A DNA stretch of 64,000 nucleotides from Salvelinus alpinus (Eukaryota > Chordata > Actinopteri > Salmoniformes > Salmonidae). Position numbers and translations under genes: made by a program. Positions 26,357 to 39,139 of the stretch are shown here, one piece after another. Where the stretch lies: NCBI RefSeq assembly GCF_045679555.1, contig NC_092091.1:75021580-75085579 (forward strand). Reading direction: 5' to 3'. The notes below the pieces were generated by a model. It worked only from the letters and a program-made list of their open reading frames with translations. It was not told where the DNA came from and ran no database searches. Numbering within the stretch: the stretch's first letter is position 1; the number at the start of each line of letters is the position of its first letter.

Positions 26357-28796
26357 CAGTTTTTTACGATTGCTGACACACTACAATTTAACTTTTCCCA
26401 CAATTAGCAAAACCTTACACTCAAGGAGCAAAACACAAGGCTAGATTTGCACAACTGTAAGCACATTGTCAGCTTCACACTATTTACAAAACATTACACA
26501 CAGTGATTTGCAAAACACTAAACACACTTGTATACATCAGACACAGAAGTATATCATAATGTCACTTCCTTTCAATTCAAAAGCACTGACTGTCAAATTA
26601 CCACACCTATGAGCCAATCTGTTAAACACAGCCATCAGGTGCACAAACACATGATTGCTAAATTGTAGACACACCAATCAGGTTTAAGCACTATAAAAAT
26701 GCAGGAGGTAGGTTCACCTGCCTTCAACCAAAATGGAAGGAGTCAGAAGAAGAGTGAGGGTGAGAGGAGGAGTACACAGAGAACGAGGAAGAGGCAGAGG
26801 CCGAGGCAGAGGCCGAGGAAGACCTGAAGCAGGAGGAGAATGTGCACAAAGAAGAAGAGGACCAAACTTATCAAATGACATTCGTGCAACACTAGTGGAC
26901 CATGTTGTGAACCATGGATTGACGCTGAGGGAGGCTGGACTGAGAGTTCAGCCAAATCTTAGCAGATATACAGTGGCATCTGTCATAATGTCACTTTTCG
27001 ACAGGAAAACAGGTAAAAGAAGATCTGTCTACAGTTACAGTAATCAGCCGCTTATTGTATGCACCATATCCGCACTTGTGATACCCCTTCCTGTGACATT
27101 GTACAGTAAGTTACATGTATTATTCTCTACATAGGCTTGAGGGTCGGGAACGACAAGGAGGAAGGGGGCCCATATTCACGCAAGAACAAGAGAGAGAGAT
27201 AATAGACATGGTTTTGGCCAATAATGCTATCAGGCTCAGAGAACCTAAAGCCAACATTATCAGTGACCATGCCATTTTCAATAATGTCCATCAGGTCTCT
27301 CAGTCAACACTGGCACGCATCCTGAAAAGACATCAGGTTCAAATGAAACAACTTTATCGAGTGCCTTTTGAGCGGAATTCAGAGAGGGTCAAACGGCTGC
27401 GGCATGAGTATGTGGAGGTTTGTATTGTTCACTTTAGCACTGTGATGTTGCATACTGCACACATTACTTTTTTACATTGACTGTATACTCGACCTATCCT
27501 GAACTACACAATCTTGTCTTTCACTGTATTTCAGGGAGTTTTGCAGATGGATGCTGAGGAAATCCTGCATGAATTCATATACTGTATACTGATGAGGTAG
27601 GGTTCAACCTCACAAAAGCAAGAAGGCGAGGCAGAAATATCATTGGCCACAGGGCTGTAATCAATGTCCCAGGGCAACGTGGGGATAACATCACCCTTTG
27701 CGCAGCCATTTAACAGCATGGGGTTGTCCTCCATCATGCCAAAATGGGCCCTTACAACAGACCTCACATTCTCGCATTTTTGGACCGATTGCACCACATC
27801 GTCAGAGTAGGTAAAGAAATGCACCACATGCAATACACGGTCTTCTGGGACAATGTGTCATTCCACCGCTCTGCTTTGGTCCAGAACTGGTTTCAACACC
27901 ATCCACAGTTGACAGTACTATACCTTCCACCATACTCTCCGTTTCTAAACCCTATCGAAGAGTTTTTCTCTGCATGGCGGTGGAAGGTTTACGATCTCCA
28001 GCCCCAGGCTCAGGTACCCCTCATTCAGGCCATGGAGGACGCCTGTGACCAAGTCGACGGCGCAGCTGTGCAAGGATGGATTCGACATTCAAGACGGTTC
28101 TTCCCGCGTTGTCTTCCTAATGACGATATTGCTTGTGATGTTGATGAAATTCTCTGATCAGATCCAGCTAGGCGAAGAGATAATGTATAGTATGTTTACT
28201 GTAGTATTTTCTGTACAATATTGTCAGTTTTTTTCTGATTCTTTTTTATGTTTATTGTTGTTGTTATTTACTGTAATTGTAACCTGTACTGGATACAGTA
28301 TTTTAAGTTTGTCTGTTGTTTGCTGAGCTAACAGTGTTATGCACACTACTGTAGTAGCATGAAAACTGGGACATGTTTTGTTGTGATTCTCCATAGTGAC
28401 ATGTTGACTGATTTGGGTATATGGAGAGAAATAAATGATATTTTCCTCAGTCTGCAGCGTTGGTCTTGTGTAGTGTTTGTACAGTTGCACTTTCTCTCTG
28501 TACTTCATTTACACTACTCTAATCACTGACAATTAGACTTGCTAAAAGTGTTTGAGGTTAGCAACAGCAGTGTGTAATTGGTTCAAAAGGATTGAAGTCA
28601 TATGAAATATGTGTGTTTCGTATGGTAACAAAATATAATTTTTATGAAGTCGTGTATAGTTTTGACAAAAGTTTTCCATTTTGCAAATGATCTGAAGTGT
28701 TGTGCTACTTTGGTGTAGGGTTGTGCTAATTGTGTGTAGTGTTTTGACAAACCGGGCCCTGTTTTCAAAATTGTGCTTAAACAATTGAAAAAACTG
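26357..28796 (+). mobile_element. Tc1/IS630-type DNA transposon
   Basis: The ends CAGTTTTTT... and ...AAAAAACTG are inverted and flanked by TA, giving 2,440 bp. It inserted into another common repeat: the flank GTGGAAAAGGTAC at left continues as TTGTCACACTTGAGTCAAAG at right. It encodes one transposase on the plus strand. Confidence 0.75.
26733..28157 (+). pseudogene. Transposase with two probable introns, decayed
   Basis: A DDE transposase of the IS630/Tc1/mariner group. From ATG 26,733: an Arg/Gly-rich start, a helix-turn-helix region (NHGLTLREAGLRV), then QEREIIDMVLANNAIRLREP, and the catalytic parts DEVGFNLT (first Asp), VFWDNVSFHRS (second Asp) and YSPFLNPIEEFFSAWR (Glu). Two GT-AG introns fit: 27,013-27,134 (phase 2, joining ENR to LEGRER) and 27,418-27,534 (phase 0, joining HEYVE to GVLQMDA). 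The copy is damaged: a frame change just before intron 1, a 7-bp duplication (TATACTG twice) before DEVGFNL, and an in-frame TAA after TLCAAI. Roughly three breaks mean a young but inactive copy. Confidence 0.75.
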
Positions 28797-31700
28797 TAAA
28801 TTGTCACACTTGAGTCAAAGTAAAGATACCTTAATAGAAAATGACTCAAGTGAAAGTCACACAGTAAAATACTACTTGAGTAAAAGTCTAAAAGTATTTG
28901 GTTTTAAAGACACTTAAGTATCAAAAGTACTTGCTAAAATATAGGGATAGCCTAATTTTCGCCTAAAATCACATACCCAAATCTAGCACAGAAAGGAATC
29001 AGTTAAAGAGAGAGATCATAGCTTTTTTATTTCAGATTGGCAATGAAAACAAAAAAACAGGAAGGTATTTTCAGTGGACCTTTATTTTATAGTGTCATGA
29101 AATAACTATGACATTAATAGTAATGGTTAAATACTAAATCTCCATTCATCATGCTTCTGAGGCAGCAATGTGAGCTGTGACTGCAACTGTAAATTAATAT
29201 TACAGTAGCATATAGCTTTTTATCCTGACAAGCAGAAATCAACTTTTCACTTTCACCTTTACTCAGGGAAATATACAATTCTGCACTGTCAAACGTGTGA
29301 CGATAACCACATCTATATTTATGTTCAAGTATTGATTAATAAAATACATTTCAAATGACTATATTCTGTAAATTGTGAGAGGAGATAGGAATTAATGTCT
29401 GGTGTTCTCTGGCTTTGCTGAAGAGCTTGGCTGACTTGAAGTGTTGCAGTTAAAATATATTTAGACTCTTTTCCAGGTTGATAGGAAAGGCAAGGCCAAC
29501 TTTCGCTCTCGGATTCTCTATCAGTTCTTCAATAATTCCCTCTAGGTTTTTAAAACTGTAGCTGTTGTCGACTTCCCTCTAGTGGCCATGATATTGATAG
29601 TCCCCTTGCATTTGTTCTGTGAAGAGACCATGTGTGTGAAGGGAAGGGATCACTGCTGCTACCTGGCTCTCAAACCAAGGTTAATGATTTAAAGGAGCAA
29701 ACTGAACTAGAGAGGAGATTCAGCAGCTCTTGGAGGACAATGGAAGTAAAAAGCTTCTTTATTGTTCAAAGTAAAACCAATGGGACATATTTTTGTATTA
29801 TTGTGCCTTTGAGCTGTATTGCCTGATTAAAATATATTTAGATAGGTGAGTTAGTCTTGTGGACATCAGTAAACACAATCTTGTGTAAATATTTACAAGT
29901 CAAATGGTCACAAGCCACATGGTTAAAAAGTTATTCATACATGTGTAAGTCATACATAATTATGTATAGAAAGCATGTTGTTGTGTGTGTGTGTGTGTGG
30001 AGGTGTTGGACAGTGGTAGAGTATTGGGAGTTTAAAGTGAGAAACAGAATGGGAAATAAGATGCTGGCTATTAATTTATCACTTGAGATCTGGTAATGGC
30101 AGCTGCTGACCATTTTATTTGATAATTGCAGTGTGTCACTGGTTTGTTCACTCACTTTCTACACTCTTTCTACACATAGTAGTCAGCCTCCGTCCAGAAT
30201 GGCTGGGTTCATCACCCCTTTAGGGCACCACTATGGCGCCGCTGGTAGAGGGCGACTTGAGAACATTCATGACAATGGCATGATGCAACCGGGGGACGGA
30301 GGTGCAACCTGTGAATACCACTATATTCTCATAACTAACCCTGAATTTCAAAAAAAATAAAGCAATTCCATACAAAACTCACTACTGCCATCACCCCCAC
30401 CCAAAATACCACCCACTCCCCATTCCCATCCAACCTCTCTGACCCTGTCAAACAACCTCTCCCTTTCTACATCATACATTTCACAACATAACATGTTCAA
30501 CTGTTTCCTCTACTATACAGCCATTACATATTCCAGTACCATGTTTCCCTATCTACTTCAGAGGAATTCAATACCGTATGCCCTGATCTCCCCCTACACA
30601 ACATAACGTCCTAATTGTGTTCCCATGACACTAATCTCCAGTACTATAAAAATGTATTCCAACAATCTAACCCATGTTTCTGAATCAATGTTTTAATTTC
30701 CCCTCTACACAACTGCACCTGTATATCAAAAACAGAATTTCATTTTTTTTTTCTGTATCTGCTATATAATTTCATTAACTCCTGTATGAGACGGAGTCCA
30801 ACAGAACTGAGATTCAGTACCATTTCTTTGTAAGTCCAACAACTGCATCATTATTTATAACCATACATCCTGATGTTCTGGCTTTCCAGATCTTAACTGA
30901 GATAGTTTATCAAATGTCCACTAGAGGGTGACCTTGTATGTTATATTGTGTTCAAACACTGACTTGCAATACTATAAAATCGACATTGCATGTATTTACA
31001 CAGTTGAGCATTTTTGGAGGTAGTCTGGTGATAGTGATAGTGAGATAGTGTAGCGTTCCAGAGATAGTGTAGCCAGAGATAGTGTAGCGTTCCACCTACT
31101 TGACCAGGTCATATTGGATCTTACTACGCCTGCTACAGTGCTGCTTGATACTTTTAAGTGTGACTAAAGTTTGTCCAATGATGTCCATTTTGACTTACTT
31201 TCTTAAACCATTGATGACAATTGCTGCACTCTGTATTTTATAAAGGCTGATTGTTCCTGTTGAGGCTGGCTGACTGACTGGTTGTGTCTGAAATGGCACC
31301 CTATTCCCTATATAGTGCACTACATTTGACCAGAGCCATATGCTTTTACTGGTATTTCCGGCAATATCCACCAGCGTTGCTGCAGGTAGGAAATCCTAGG
31401 AAATGTTCTGTAATTGACACAAGCTGTCTCCAATCAATCAATCAACCAATCATCCAATCAATCTGGTTGTGTTTCGCGGGGGTCGCCTGAAACATGGCAA
31501 TTATGTTCATGATGTTGATCAAGTTGGTAAGGATCTTGTTGCCTGTTTCCAGCTATCAGTGGTTTATTGGTAGTTTGGTTGATTTTATCCATAATGTGTA
31601 TGAACACAAACTATATTTCAATAATATGACATGTCACCAAATGCAGCTTAAGTCACATGATTTCACATTTCCACTTCCTGCCTCTGTCTACATGGGAGGC

Positions 31701-33240
31701 CCACAATTTCTACTGTTGGGGGTTGCGAAAAAACTACTATTGAAAGCACAGAGACTTGAAGAGGAAATGGCCGTTTATACACCACATCCCCACCTCTTCT
31801 GCAGAAATGTTACTTCCCCTTTAGGTCTTTCCTTCCTGTTATGCTACCATCTCTTTGAGTGTGATTGAGCAGGCTAAGTCACATGATTTCATAGAAAATG
31901 TGTCTTTGCATTAGAACTCCCTGCCCTCTAGACACTTTTGTGTTGACTTCAAAGTGTCAGTAATGCATCAAGTTTCTAAGCTGATACAACATGAGGGAAT
32001 CAATTGACTGTGGTGCATAGTGGATAATGAAGATTTCTTTACATTATGAGAACCATGGTTCTGTGAGGTCCTAAGAGTAACACAACACAGAATTATCACA
32101 TGGATGAAGTAATTAATTACATTATGTCCCTATGGGAAATTTACTTGACAAATGCTTGATGGCTGGAATGTGTCTATTGTGAGTGTTAATAATAAAACAA
32201 AGTATGTTTTATTTTTTTTATCGGTTACTGCTTTTCCAGTGATCTCTAAAAAAGAATAACGATACAAAAACAGCTACATATTTGTTCATCATCCCCCCAA
32301 TTGTCATTCTTAATGTAGGCTACAATAACGGTAGAATATATTTATTTAGATGTATTAAGTTTATCTGAACAGGGACAATGTACGACAAAACATGTCTCAG
32401 AATTGAGAAGTGATACGTTGCAACAGATTTAGCTAACATCTCATTTACATCTGCAGTCTTCCTGTCAACATGCCTTATGGTGACCACAATACTTTCTATC
32501 TCTCATCTCTCATGACTTGTCTCCACAGTAAGATAACCATATACATGTCTTTCTCCAAGACTTCATTGCAGATAGTACAGTGAGGTTCTATCCAGCAAAA
32601 TACGTTATATTGGCCAATATTCCCTTTATATACCTTATATCTCCCTATTCACTGTACTAGTTAGACTATAGCACAGAAAGCAATCAGTTAAAGAGAGAGA
32701 TCTTAGCTTTTTTATTTCAGGATTGGCAATGAAAACCAAAAAACAGCAAGGTATTATTTTATAGTGCAATGAAATAACTATGACATTAATGGTAATGGTT
32801 TGTGCTTAAACAGTTAATCTCCATTCATCATGCTTCTTAGGCAACAATGGGAGCTGTTTCATCTTTACTCAGGGAAATATACAATTCTGTGCTGTGTGCG
32901 ATACCCAGTTCGATCTTTTTGTTCATGCTGCAAGTAGTGACGACTACAATATGTTTCCAAGGATCCTATCCTGTAAATTGTGAGAGGAGATATGAGTTCA
33001 TGTCTGGTGTTCTCTGGCTTGTCTGAAGAGCTTGGCTGCCCTGAAGTGTTCCTGTTAAAATGTATTTTGGCCCTTTCCCAGATTGAAAGGAAATTCAAGG
33101 CCAACTTTCATTCTCTTATACTCTATAAATTCATCAATAAGTCCACCTAGGTAGTTTTTTAAACTCTAAATTAGCTTTTTTCGAGTGCCCTCAAGTGGCT
33201 TTGATAGTTACACTACCTCCCCTTAAACAATTTTACCACA
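28797..33240. other. Noncoding stretch with local duplications
   Basis: There is no supported gene in 4.4 kb. Bases about 28,980-29,590 and 32,670-33,215 are diverged copies of one another (shared AATCAGTTAAAGAGAGAGAT, AACTATGACATTAAT, GTGAGAGGAGATA). Bases 31,130-31,960 resemble 14,840-15,330. About 30,185-30,960 looks like an antisense retroposon tail but I cannot place it. A short GATAGTG-type repeat lies at 31,025-31,095. Confidence 0.45.
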
Positions 33241-33815
33241 TTACTACTATGGTGCTTTAATTCATACCATGGTACAGTCTTAATCATGGAAATGTACCAT
33301 GTGTTTAGCCTTGAAGTATGATGTTACTATCATGGTACTAACATTATACCTCAATATTACCATGGTATTGCATCATTTATACCATGGTATAGATCTGAAT
33401 CATGACAATGTACCATTATTTTCGCTTTGAAGTATGATGGTACTGCCATGCACTTAAATAATACCATGGTAGCCTAGTGGTTAGTGTGTTGGGCCAGTAA
33501 CTGAAAGGTTGCTAGATCGAATCCCCAAGCTGACAAGGTAAAAATCTGTCGTTCTGAAAAAGGTAGTTAACCCACTGTTCCCCGGGCGCTGAAGATGTGG
33601 ATGTTGATTAAGGCAGCCCCCCAAATCTCTCTGATTCGGGGGGGTTGGGTTAAATGCGGAAGACATATTTCAGTTGAATACATTCAGTTGGACAACTCTC
33701 ATTTATACCATGGTATAGATCTGTATATTGTAAATACCATGGTTTGAAACTTCAATATACATTCTACCATGGTAATGCACAATTATGTTAAATGGTAGTA
33801 AATCATATGGTACCA
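33240..33815. repeat. Degenerate tandem array with TACCATGGTA palindromes
   Basis: A unit of roughly 110-130 bp containing ATACCATGGTA and GAAGTATGATG recurs at least four times, with the 10-bp palindrome TACCATGGTA or a near match repeated many times. A tRNA-derived SINE (33,468-33,701) interrupts the array. Confidence 0.5.
33468..33701 (+). mobile_element. tRNA-derived salmonid SINE
   Basis: It starts with a tRNA-like head (TAGCCTAGTGGTTAGTGTG as box A, GGTTGCTAGATCGAATCCCC as box B) and continues into a salmonid SINE body (GCTGACAAGGTAAAAATCTG, GGGGTTGGGTTAAATGCGG). It is a SINE rather than a tRNA gene because the cloverleaf is not completed. Confidence 0.75.
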
Positions 33816-33829
33816 TCTATATATATATA

Positions 33830-35442
33830 CAGTGGGGAGAACAAGTATTTGATACACTGCCGATTTGGCAGGTTTTCCTACTTACAAAGCATGTAGAGGT
33901 CTGTAATTTTTATCATAGGTACACTTCAACTGTGAGAGACGGAATCTAAAACAAAAATCCAGAAAATCACATTGTATGATTTTTAAGTAATTCATTTGCA
34001 TTTTATTGCATGACATAAGTATTTGATCACCTACCAACCAGTAAGAATTCCGGCTCTCACAGACCTGTTAGTTTTTCTTTAAGAAGCCCTCCTGTTCTCC
34101 ACTCATTACCTGTATTAACTGCACCTGTTTGAACTCGTTACCTGTATAAAAGACACCTGTCCACACACTCAATCAAACAGACTCCAACCTCTCCACAATG
34201 GCCAAGACCAGAGAGCTGTGTAAGGACATCAGGGATAAATTGTAGACCTGTACAAGGCTGGGATGGGCTACAGGACAATAGGCAAGCAGCTTGGTGAGAA
34301 GGCAACAACTGTTGGCGCAATTATTAGAAAATAGAAGAAAATAGAAGAAGTTCAAGATGATGGTCAATCACCCTCGGTCTGGGGCTCCATGCAAGATCTC
34401 ACCTCGTGGGGCATCAATGATCATGAGGAAGGTGAGGGATCAGCCCAGAACTACACAGCAGGACCTGGTCAATGACCTGAAGAGAGCTGGGACCACAGTC
34501 TCAAAGAAAACCATTAGTAACACACTACGCCGTCATGGATTAAAATCCTGCAGCGCACACAAGGTCCCCCTGCTCAAGCAGGCGCATGTCCAGGCCCGTC
34601 TGAAGTTTGCCAATGACCATCTGGATGATCCAGAGGAGGAATGGGAGAAGGTCATGTGGTCTGATGATTCAAAAATAGAGCTTTTTGGTCTAAACTCCAC
34701 TCGCCGTGTTTGGAGGAAGAAGAAGGATGAGTACAACCCCAAGAACACCATCCCAACCGTGAAGCATGGAGGTGGAAACATCATTCTTTGGGGATGCTTT
34801 TCTGCAAAGGGGACAGGACGACTGCACCGTATTGAGGGGAGGATGGATGGGGCCATGTATTGCGAGATCTTAGCCAACAACCTCCTTCCCTCAGTAAGAG
34901 CATTGAAGATGGGTCGTGGCTGGGTCTTCCAGCATGACAACGACACGAAGCACACAGCCATGGCAACTAAGGAGTGGCTCCGTAAGAAGCATCTCAAGGT
35001 CCTGGAGTGGCCTAGCCAGTCTCCAGACCTGAACCCAATAGAAGATCTTTGGAGGGAGCTGAAAGTCCGTATTGCCCAGCGACAGCCCCGAAACCTGAAG
35101 GATCTGGAGAAGATCTGTAGGGAGGAGTGGGCCAAAATCCCTGCTGCAGTGTGTGCAAACCTAGTCAAGAACTACAGGAAACGTATGATCTCTGTAATTG
35201 CAAACAAAGGTTTCTGTACCAAATATTAAGTTCTGCTTTTCTGATGTATCAAATACTTATGTCATGCAATAAAATGCAAATTAATTACTTAAAAATCATA
35301 CAATGTGATTTTCTGGATTTTTGTTTTATATTCCGTCTCTCACAGTTGAAGTGTACCTATGATAAAAATTACAGACCTCTACATGCTTTGTAAGTAGGAA
35401 AACCTGCAAAATCGGCAGTGTATCAAATACTTGTTCTCCCCA

Positions 35443-35445
<3 letters not shown>
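33830..35445 (+). mobile_element. Tc1-like DNA transposon, nearly full length
   Basis: The termini CAGTGGGGAGAACAAGTATT and its inverse are flanked by TA-rich sequence (TATATATA at left, a long (TA)n at right); length 1,616 bp. The inverted ends are about 200 bp long and contain the inner copies expected of Tc1 elements. A left-end fragment of the same family is at 35,949. Confidence 0.9.
34198..35229 (+). pseudogene. Tc1 transposase, N-terminus broken
   Basis: The catalytic part (34,357-35,229) is open and clear: [11 protein letters not shown] (first Asp), [24 protein letters not shown] (second Asp) and [15 protein letters not shown] (Glu, 34 residues after the second Asp). The family's start (ATG 34,198, reading [14 protein letters not shown]) is followed by an in-frame stop at about 34,243, and a frame change separates it from [11 protein letters not shown]. 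The DNA-binding domain is therefore lost in this copy while the nuclease domain is intact. Confidence 0.85.

Positions 35446-35500
<55 letters not shown>
35446..35500. repeat. (TA)n microsatellite
   Basis: About 25 TA dinucleotides directly follow the right end of the Tc1 copy, which itself targets TA. Confidence 0.9.
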
Positions 35501-35506
<6 letters not shown>

Positions 35507-35665
35507 ATTACCTTTATTTAACTAGGCAGGTCAGTTCAGAACAAATTCTTATTTACAATAACGGCCTACCCCGGCCAAACCCTAAACCAGACGACGCTGG
35601 GCCAATTGTGCGCCGCCCTATGGTACTCTCAATCACGGCTGGTTGTGATACAGCCTGTAATTGTG
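35500..35665 (-). mobile_element. Salmonid SINE, truncated
   Basis: It contains ACCTTTATTTAACTAGGCAG, CAAATTCTTATTTACAATAA and ACGCTGGGCCAATTGTGCGC, the tail and body of a common salmonid SINE in reverse orientation. The tRNA-like head is missing. Confidence 0.65.
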
Positions 35666-35948
35666 CGTTACCCTAGTACAATGTCAGTATAGTGCATTAA
35701 ATAAATAAACCCCCCCAAGGTCAAAAGAGGTATTTTAATTATTAATTGATATACTAGTATGAGCAAGTGTCTGATAAAGTTGAAGGCAGGCTACTATTGT
35801 TGGTCCTAGTATGTCTGTAACATCAAAGAAATATAACATTTGTCTCATCATCGCAAATCAAATGCATTATACTTAAAATGTCAACCAGTAAAATGGCACT
35901 TTAGCTAGATTTTGCTACAGCCTACATAAACAAACAAATATATATATA

Positions 35949-36130
35949 CAGTGGGGAGAACAAGTATTTGATACACTGCCAATTTTGCAGGTTTTCCTAC
36001 TTACAAAGCATGTAGAGGTCCTTAATTTTTATCATAGGTATACTTCAGCTGTGAGAGACGGAATCTAAAACAAAAATCCAGAAAATCACATTGTATTATT
36101 TTTAAGTTATTAATTTGCATTTTATTGCAT
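35949..36130 (+). mobile_element. Left-end fragment of the Tc1 family at 33,830
   Basis: It is near-identical to the first 180 bp of the element at 33,830 (CAGTGGGGAGAACAAGTATT onward) and then breaks off. No transposase is present. Confidence 0.8.
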
Positions 36131-36296
36131 TGTAGTATTTTTTATATATTTTAAGTGTGAGGAAATTTGCTACCATGTCTACGAGACAAAAACTATAAGG
36201 AAGCAACTATATATTTTTTTAACTAATGAGAAATGAGGCACAATCTCTAAAGCAAATAAATTCCCTGCTGGATTTTTGCAGGCAGTGAGTTTTAAC

Positions 36297-37000
36297 CTTT
36301 CACAAGCAGCGGCACAATTGAACTCAACCAGGGTATCCTCCAAGACCACCGCTCTGATGCAGCTTTCGCTGGCACATTAGCAAGCGCAAAAGAGTTGGCA
36401 GAGAAGCTGGGTATTGAGCCCTGTTTCCCAGTGCACGTTCCATCCCATGACTGAGCATGAGCCTGTGACCGAACCTCAGCAGAACTTCTAAGCACATTTC
36501 TTTAATCAGATTATTGATTATGCTATCTAGTCTGTCAACGAGCGCTTTACCCAGCTCGAATAGCACAGCAGTTTTTTCAGCATCCTGTACAACATCTGCA
36601 CCATCAAGGACATGGACACTGCAGCACTTATCAGGGACTGGAGAAGGCTGGGGATTCCAGGGACATTGACTCAAAATAGCTGTGTAATGAGCTCAAAGTC
36701 TTGAGCAGGAGACTGGACAGTGAGGCAAAACCACTGAATGCACTGGAGTACATATCCAGACATCAAATGTCCTACTTGTTTCCCAATGCATGTGTTGCCT
36801 CCCTGTGAGAGTGGCTAGTGGAGAGTGCACATTCTCCAAGCTCAAACTCATTAAAAACTACCTGCGCTCTACTATGAATCAAGAGAGACTCAAAGGACTA
36901 GCTACCATATCAATTGAGCACGAGTTGTCTTACAAAGCAGTGTGTGCTTTTGCTGCCAGGAAGGCAAAGCGAGTCAACTTGTCTTTGAATAAAAGGTAAC
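36297..37000 (+). pseudogene. hAT-type (ZMYM-like) transposase relic
   Basis: Fragments in different plus-strand frames resemble the C-terminal half of hAT/zinc-finger-MYM-like transposases: LQDHRSDAAFAGTLASAKEL, SVNERFTQLE, and the dimerisation region VASGECTFSKLKLIKNYLRS followed by LATISIEHELSY (36,790-36,999). Several frame changes and stops separate them, so it is an old relic. Confidence 0.65.
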
Positions 37001-38580
37001 CGTTGATCACACACTCGCATTAATTCTATCACCGAGTAATTTGTAAGATAATTATTTATCACCGGTTTACTTTGTATTTTTTAGGTTTAAATAGACTACA
37101 TCTCTCTCAGACGATTTGATTTCAGGACCATGGACAGCTACAGAGAGAAAACAGCGCTGACTGCATTGCATCACCACAGCAGAGGAAAGATGCCACTCTA
37201 GGCAGGCCACAAAATAAATAGATGCGGAAACTGATGTTAGACAATCAAATTCAATAAGTAAATAAACGACATTCGTTAAGGCTGGGTCATTGACATATAG
37301 CTTATTTTACATTGCTCCAGCGAAACGAGGCCCGCCATGCATTTATGAAAGCACTTGTTCCCAAAGCTCAAAAGATCTCACTCTTTTTACTGTTCTACAG
37401 GAATATTAAATGACATGTTAAATAGTTATTTTTATTGTAATTGTAACAATTGTGGGGTCGTGCCATGTGTGATAACAGGTGTCATATTATTAGTAAGAAA
37501 CTATGTTTCCTACTGTAGGCAGTTGGCTGCATAATGATTGCAACATTGTAACTCTCCGATGCAGGGGAAGAAGTAAAATTCCTTTCTGCCTGGTAAGTGA
37601 CCTCCTATATGTGCACGCGCGCATCAACATTTTATATGGGCCTAATTATAGAATTACATGTATAATTGGAGCCTATTTCTTCCTATTCCCATGAATAAGT
37701 GGTAAGACTACCTATTTGATAAACACAATTGTGCTATCCATAGATGTTGGTATAGCCAAATAATCCAATACTGTTGCATGTACTTCTTAAATACCTCCGT
37801 GTCTGGAAAGGGCTTGATGTGTTTGGGAATCACATACCTTTGTTAAAGAAAAGGGCAAAAAGGATATCTATTGTTTGCTTCATATTTTCAAAAAGCATTC
37901 TATGAAAATGCTTAACTCTGTGATGCCTTAAGGTAGAAACAAGCTTTAAAATGCCAGCGAAAGACATAACTGATGCTTATGGGGATATTTTCATTCCTCT
38001 CTATGGCATTCTGACGCTGAGCTGCAGCCTATAATATTCAAGGAGAAAAGCAAATTGACTTTGCGATTCTTTCACCATTAATTGAGCCTTCTGCTTTCTT
38101 TTTAAACCAAGGCAGCTTTTAGGGAAGCACTACTGTTTTTGGGTTATGCAATGGACGAGTAGCCTGCAGTTGAAGCTTACATTTTTCTGCCTCAGTAGAG
38201 CGTCTGTCTGGGTGGAAATGTCACTTTTGAAAGTGCCATGCTTAGATTCTTAAGGATGTCTAAGATTTAATTATTTACAAACAGCATTGCAAAAAAGACA
38301 CTGGTTTGACATTGGAGAAATATGGCCTATGACTTGGGCTGCTATAATGTTCTGTTTGACTTTTAGCGGAGAAAAATATTGGCCAAACTTACTTCGGGGG
38401 GGGAATATGCATATTTTTTGTCTCGCCTAGGGCGGCAGAACGTCCAGGAACGTCTTTGAAGTGACTCACAGTAATGACATAAATGAAAGACTGAAAAGAA
38501 CAATACAAATATATAGAAACTAACATCTTGAATGTAATAAGGTACCAAAGTAATATGCAAAAAACAAAAAACACGGCAAA
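37001..38580. other. Intergenic region
   Basis: No open frame with recognisable content and no clear repeat. The short frames at 37,503-37,694 and 38,363-38,767 look like chance. Confidence 0.4.
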
Positions 38581-38584
38581 GCAA

Positions 38585-38840
38585 TACTTTTTGACCTAAA
38601 TGGAAAGTTTTATGTTTGGAGCAAATCCAACACAACATAACCTGCCTCCTTATTTTCAAGCATGGTGGTGGCTCCATCATGGAATGGTTTGCTTGACATC
38701 TGCAAATATGTTTTTCAGGAATTTTGAAAATAATAATGGCCAAATATTGCACAATACAGGTGTCCAAAGCTCTTATGAGACTTTACCAAAAAAATACACA
38801 GCTGTAATCACTGAAACTTGTACACCACCTGGACAGACAA
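38585..38840 (+). pseudogene. Tc1 transposase relic
   Basis: Fragments such as AAGCATGGTGGTGGCTCCAT (read KHGGGS) and CCAAAGCTCTTATGAGACTT belong to the catalytic region of a Tc1 transposase. There are no intact ends and no open frame. Confidence 0.5.
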
Positions 38841-39139
38841 ACAACATATGAAACAAGTTTGATCATAACAAACCACCAATACATCAAATATTGTGATGAT
38901 GTCCCTTCCACAAAGGGTGGTTGGTCCTTCAACAGTTTTAACATCCATTAAAATGTCAATACCATCTGCATTTTCTGTAGGAAACAGCAGAATCAACAGT
39001 GCTGATACCTTTTACTCTGTCCACTGCAATTTGTGTTCATTGCTTTGTGCAGTTCCTACTCCAGTTGCAGCTGCTGCACCACTTCTACTGTCATTCCAAG
39101 TCCTAAAACTGGAGCTTGTTGCTCCAGCTCCCAATAATC

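Noticed and set aside
31494-31868. 124-codon plus-strand frame with hydrophobic start
   Set aside because: No family resemblance, no splice or repeat context, and it lies in DNA with duplicated noncoding segments.
33468-33560. A possible tRNA gene at the head of the SINE
   Set aside because: Box A and box B are present but the acceptor stem does not close and a SINE body follows.
34533-35168. Minus-strand 211-codon frame
   Set aside because: Shadow of the Tc1 transposase catalytic domain read in reverse.
36292-36674. Minus-strand frames of 67 and 116 codons
   Set aside because: They are antisense to the hAT transposase relic on the plus strand.
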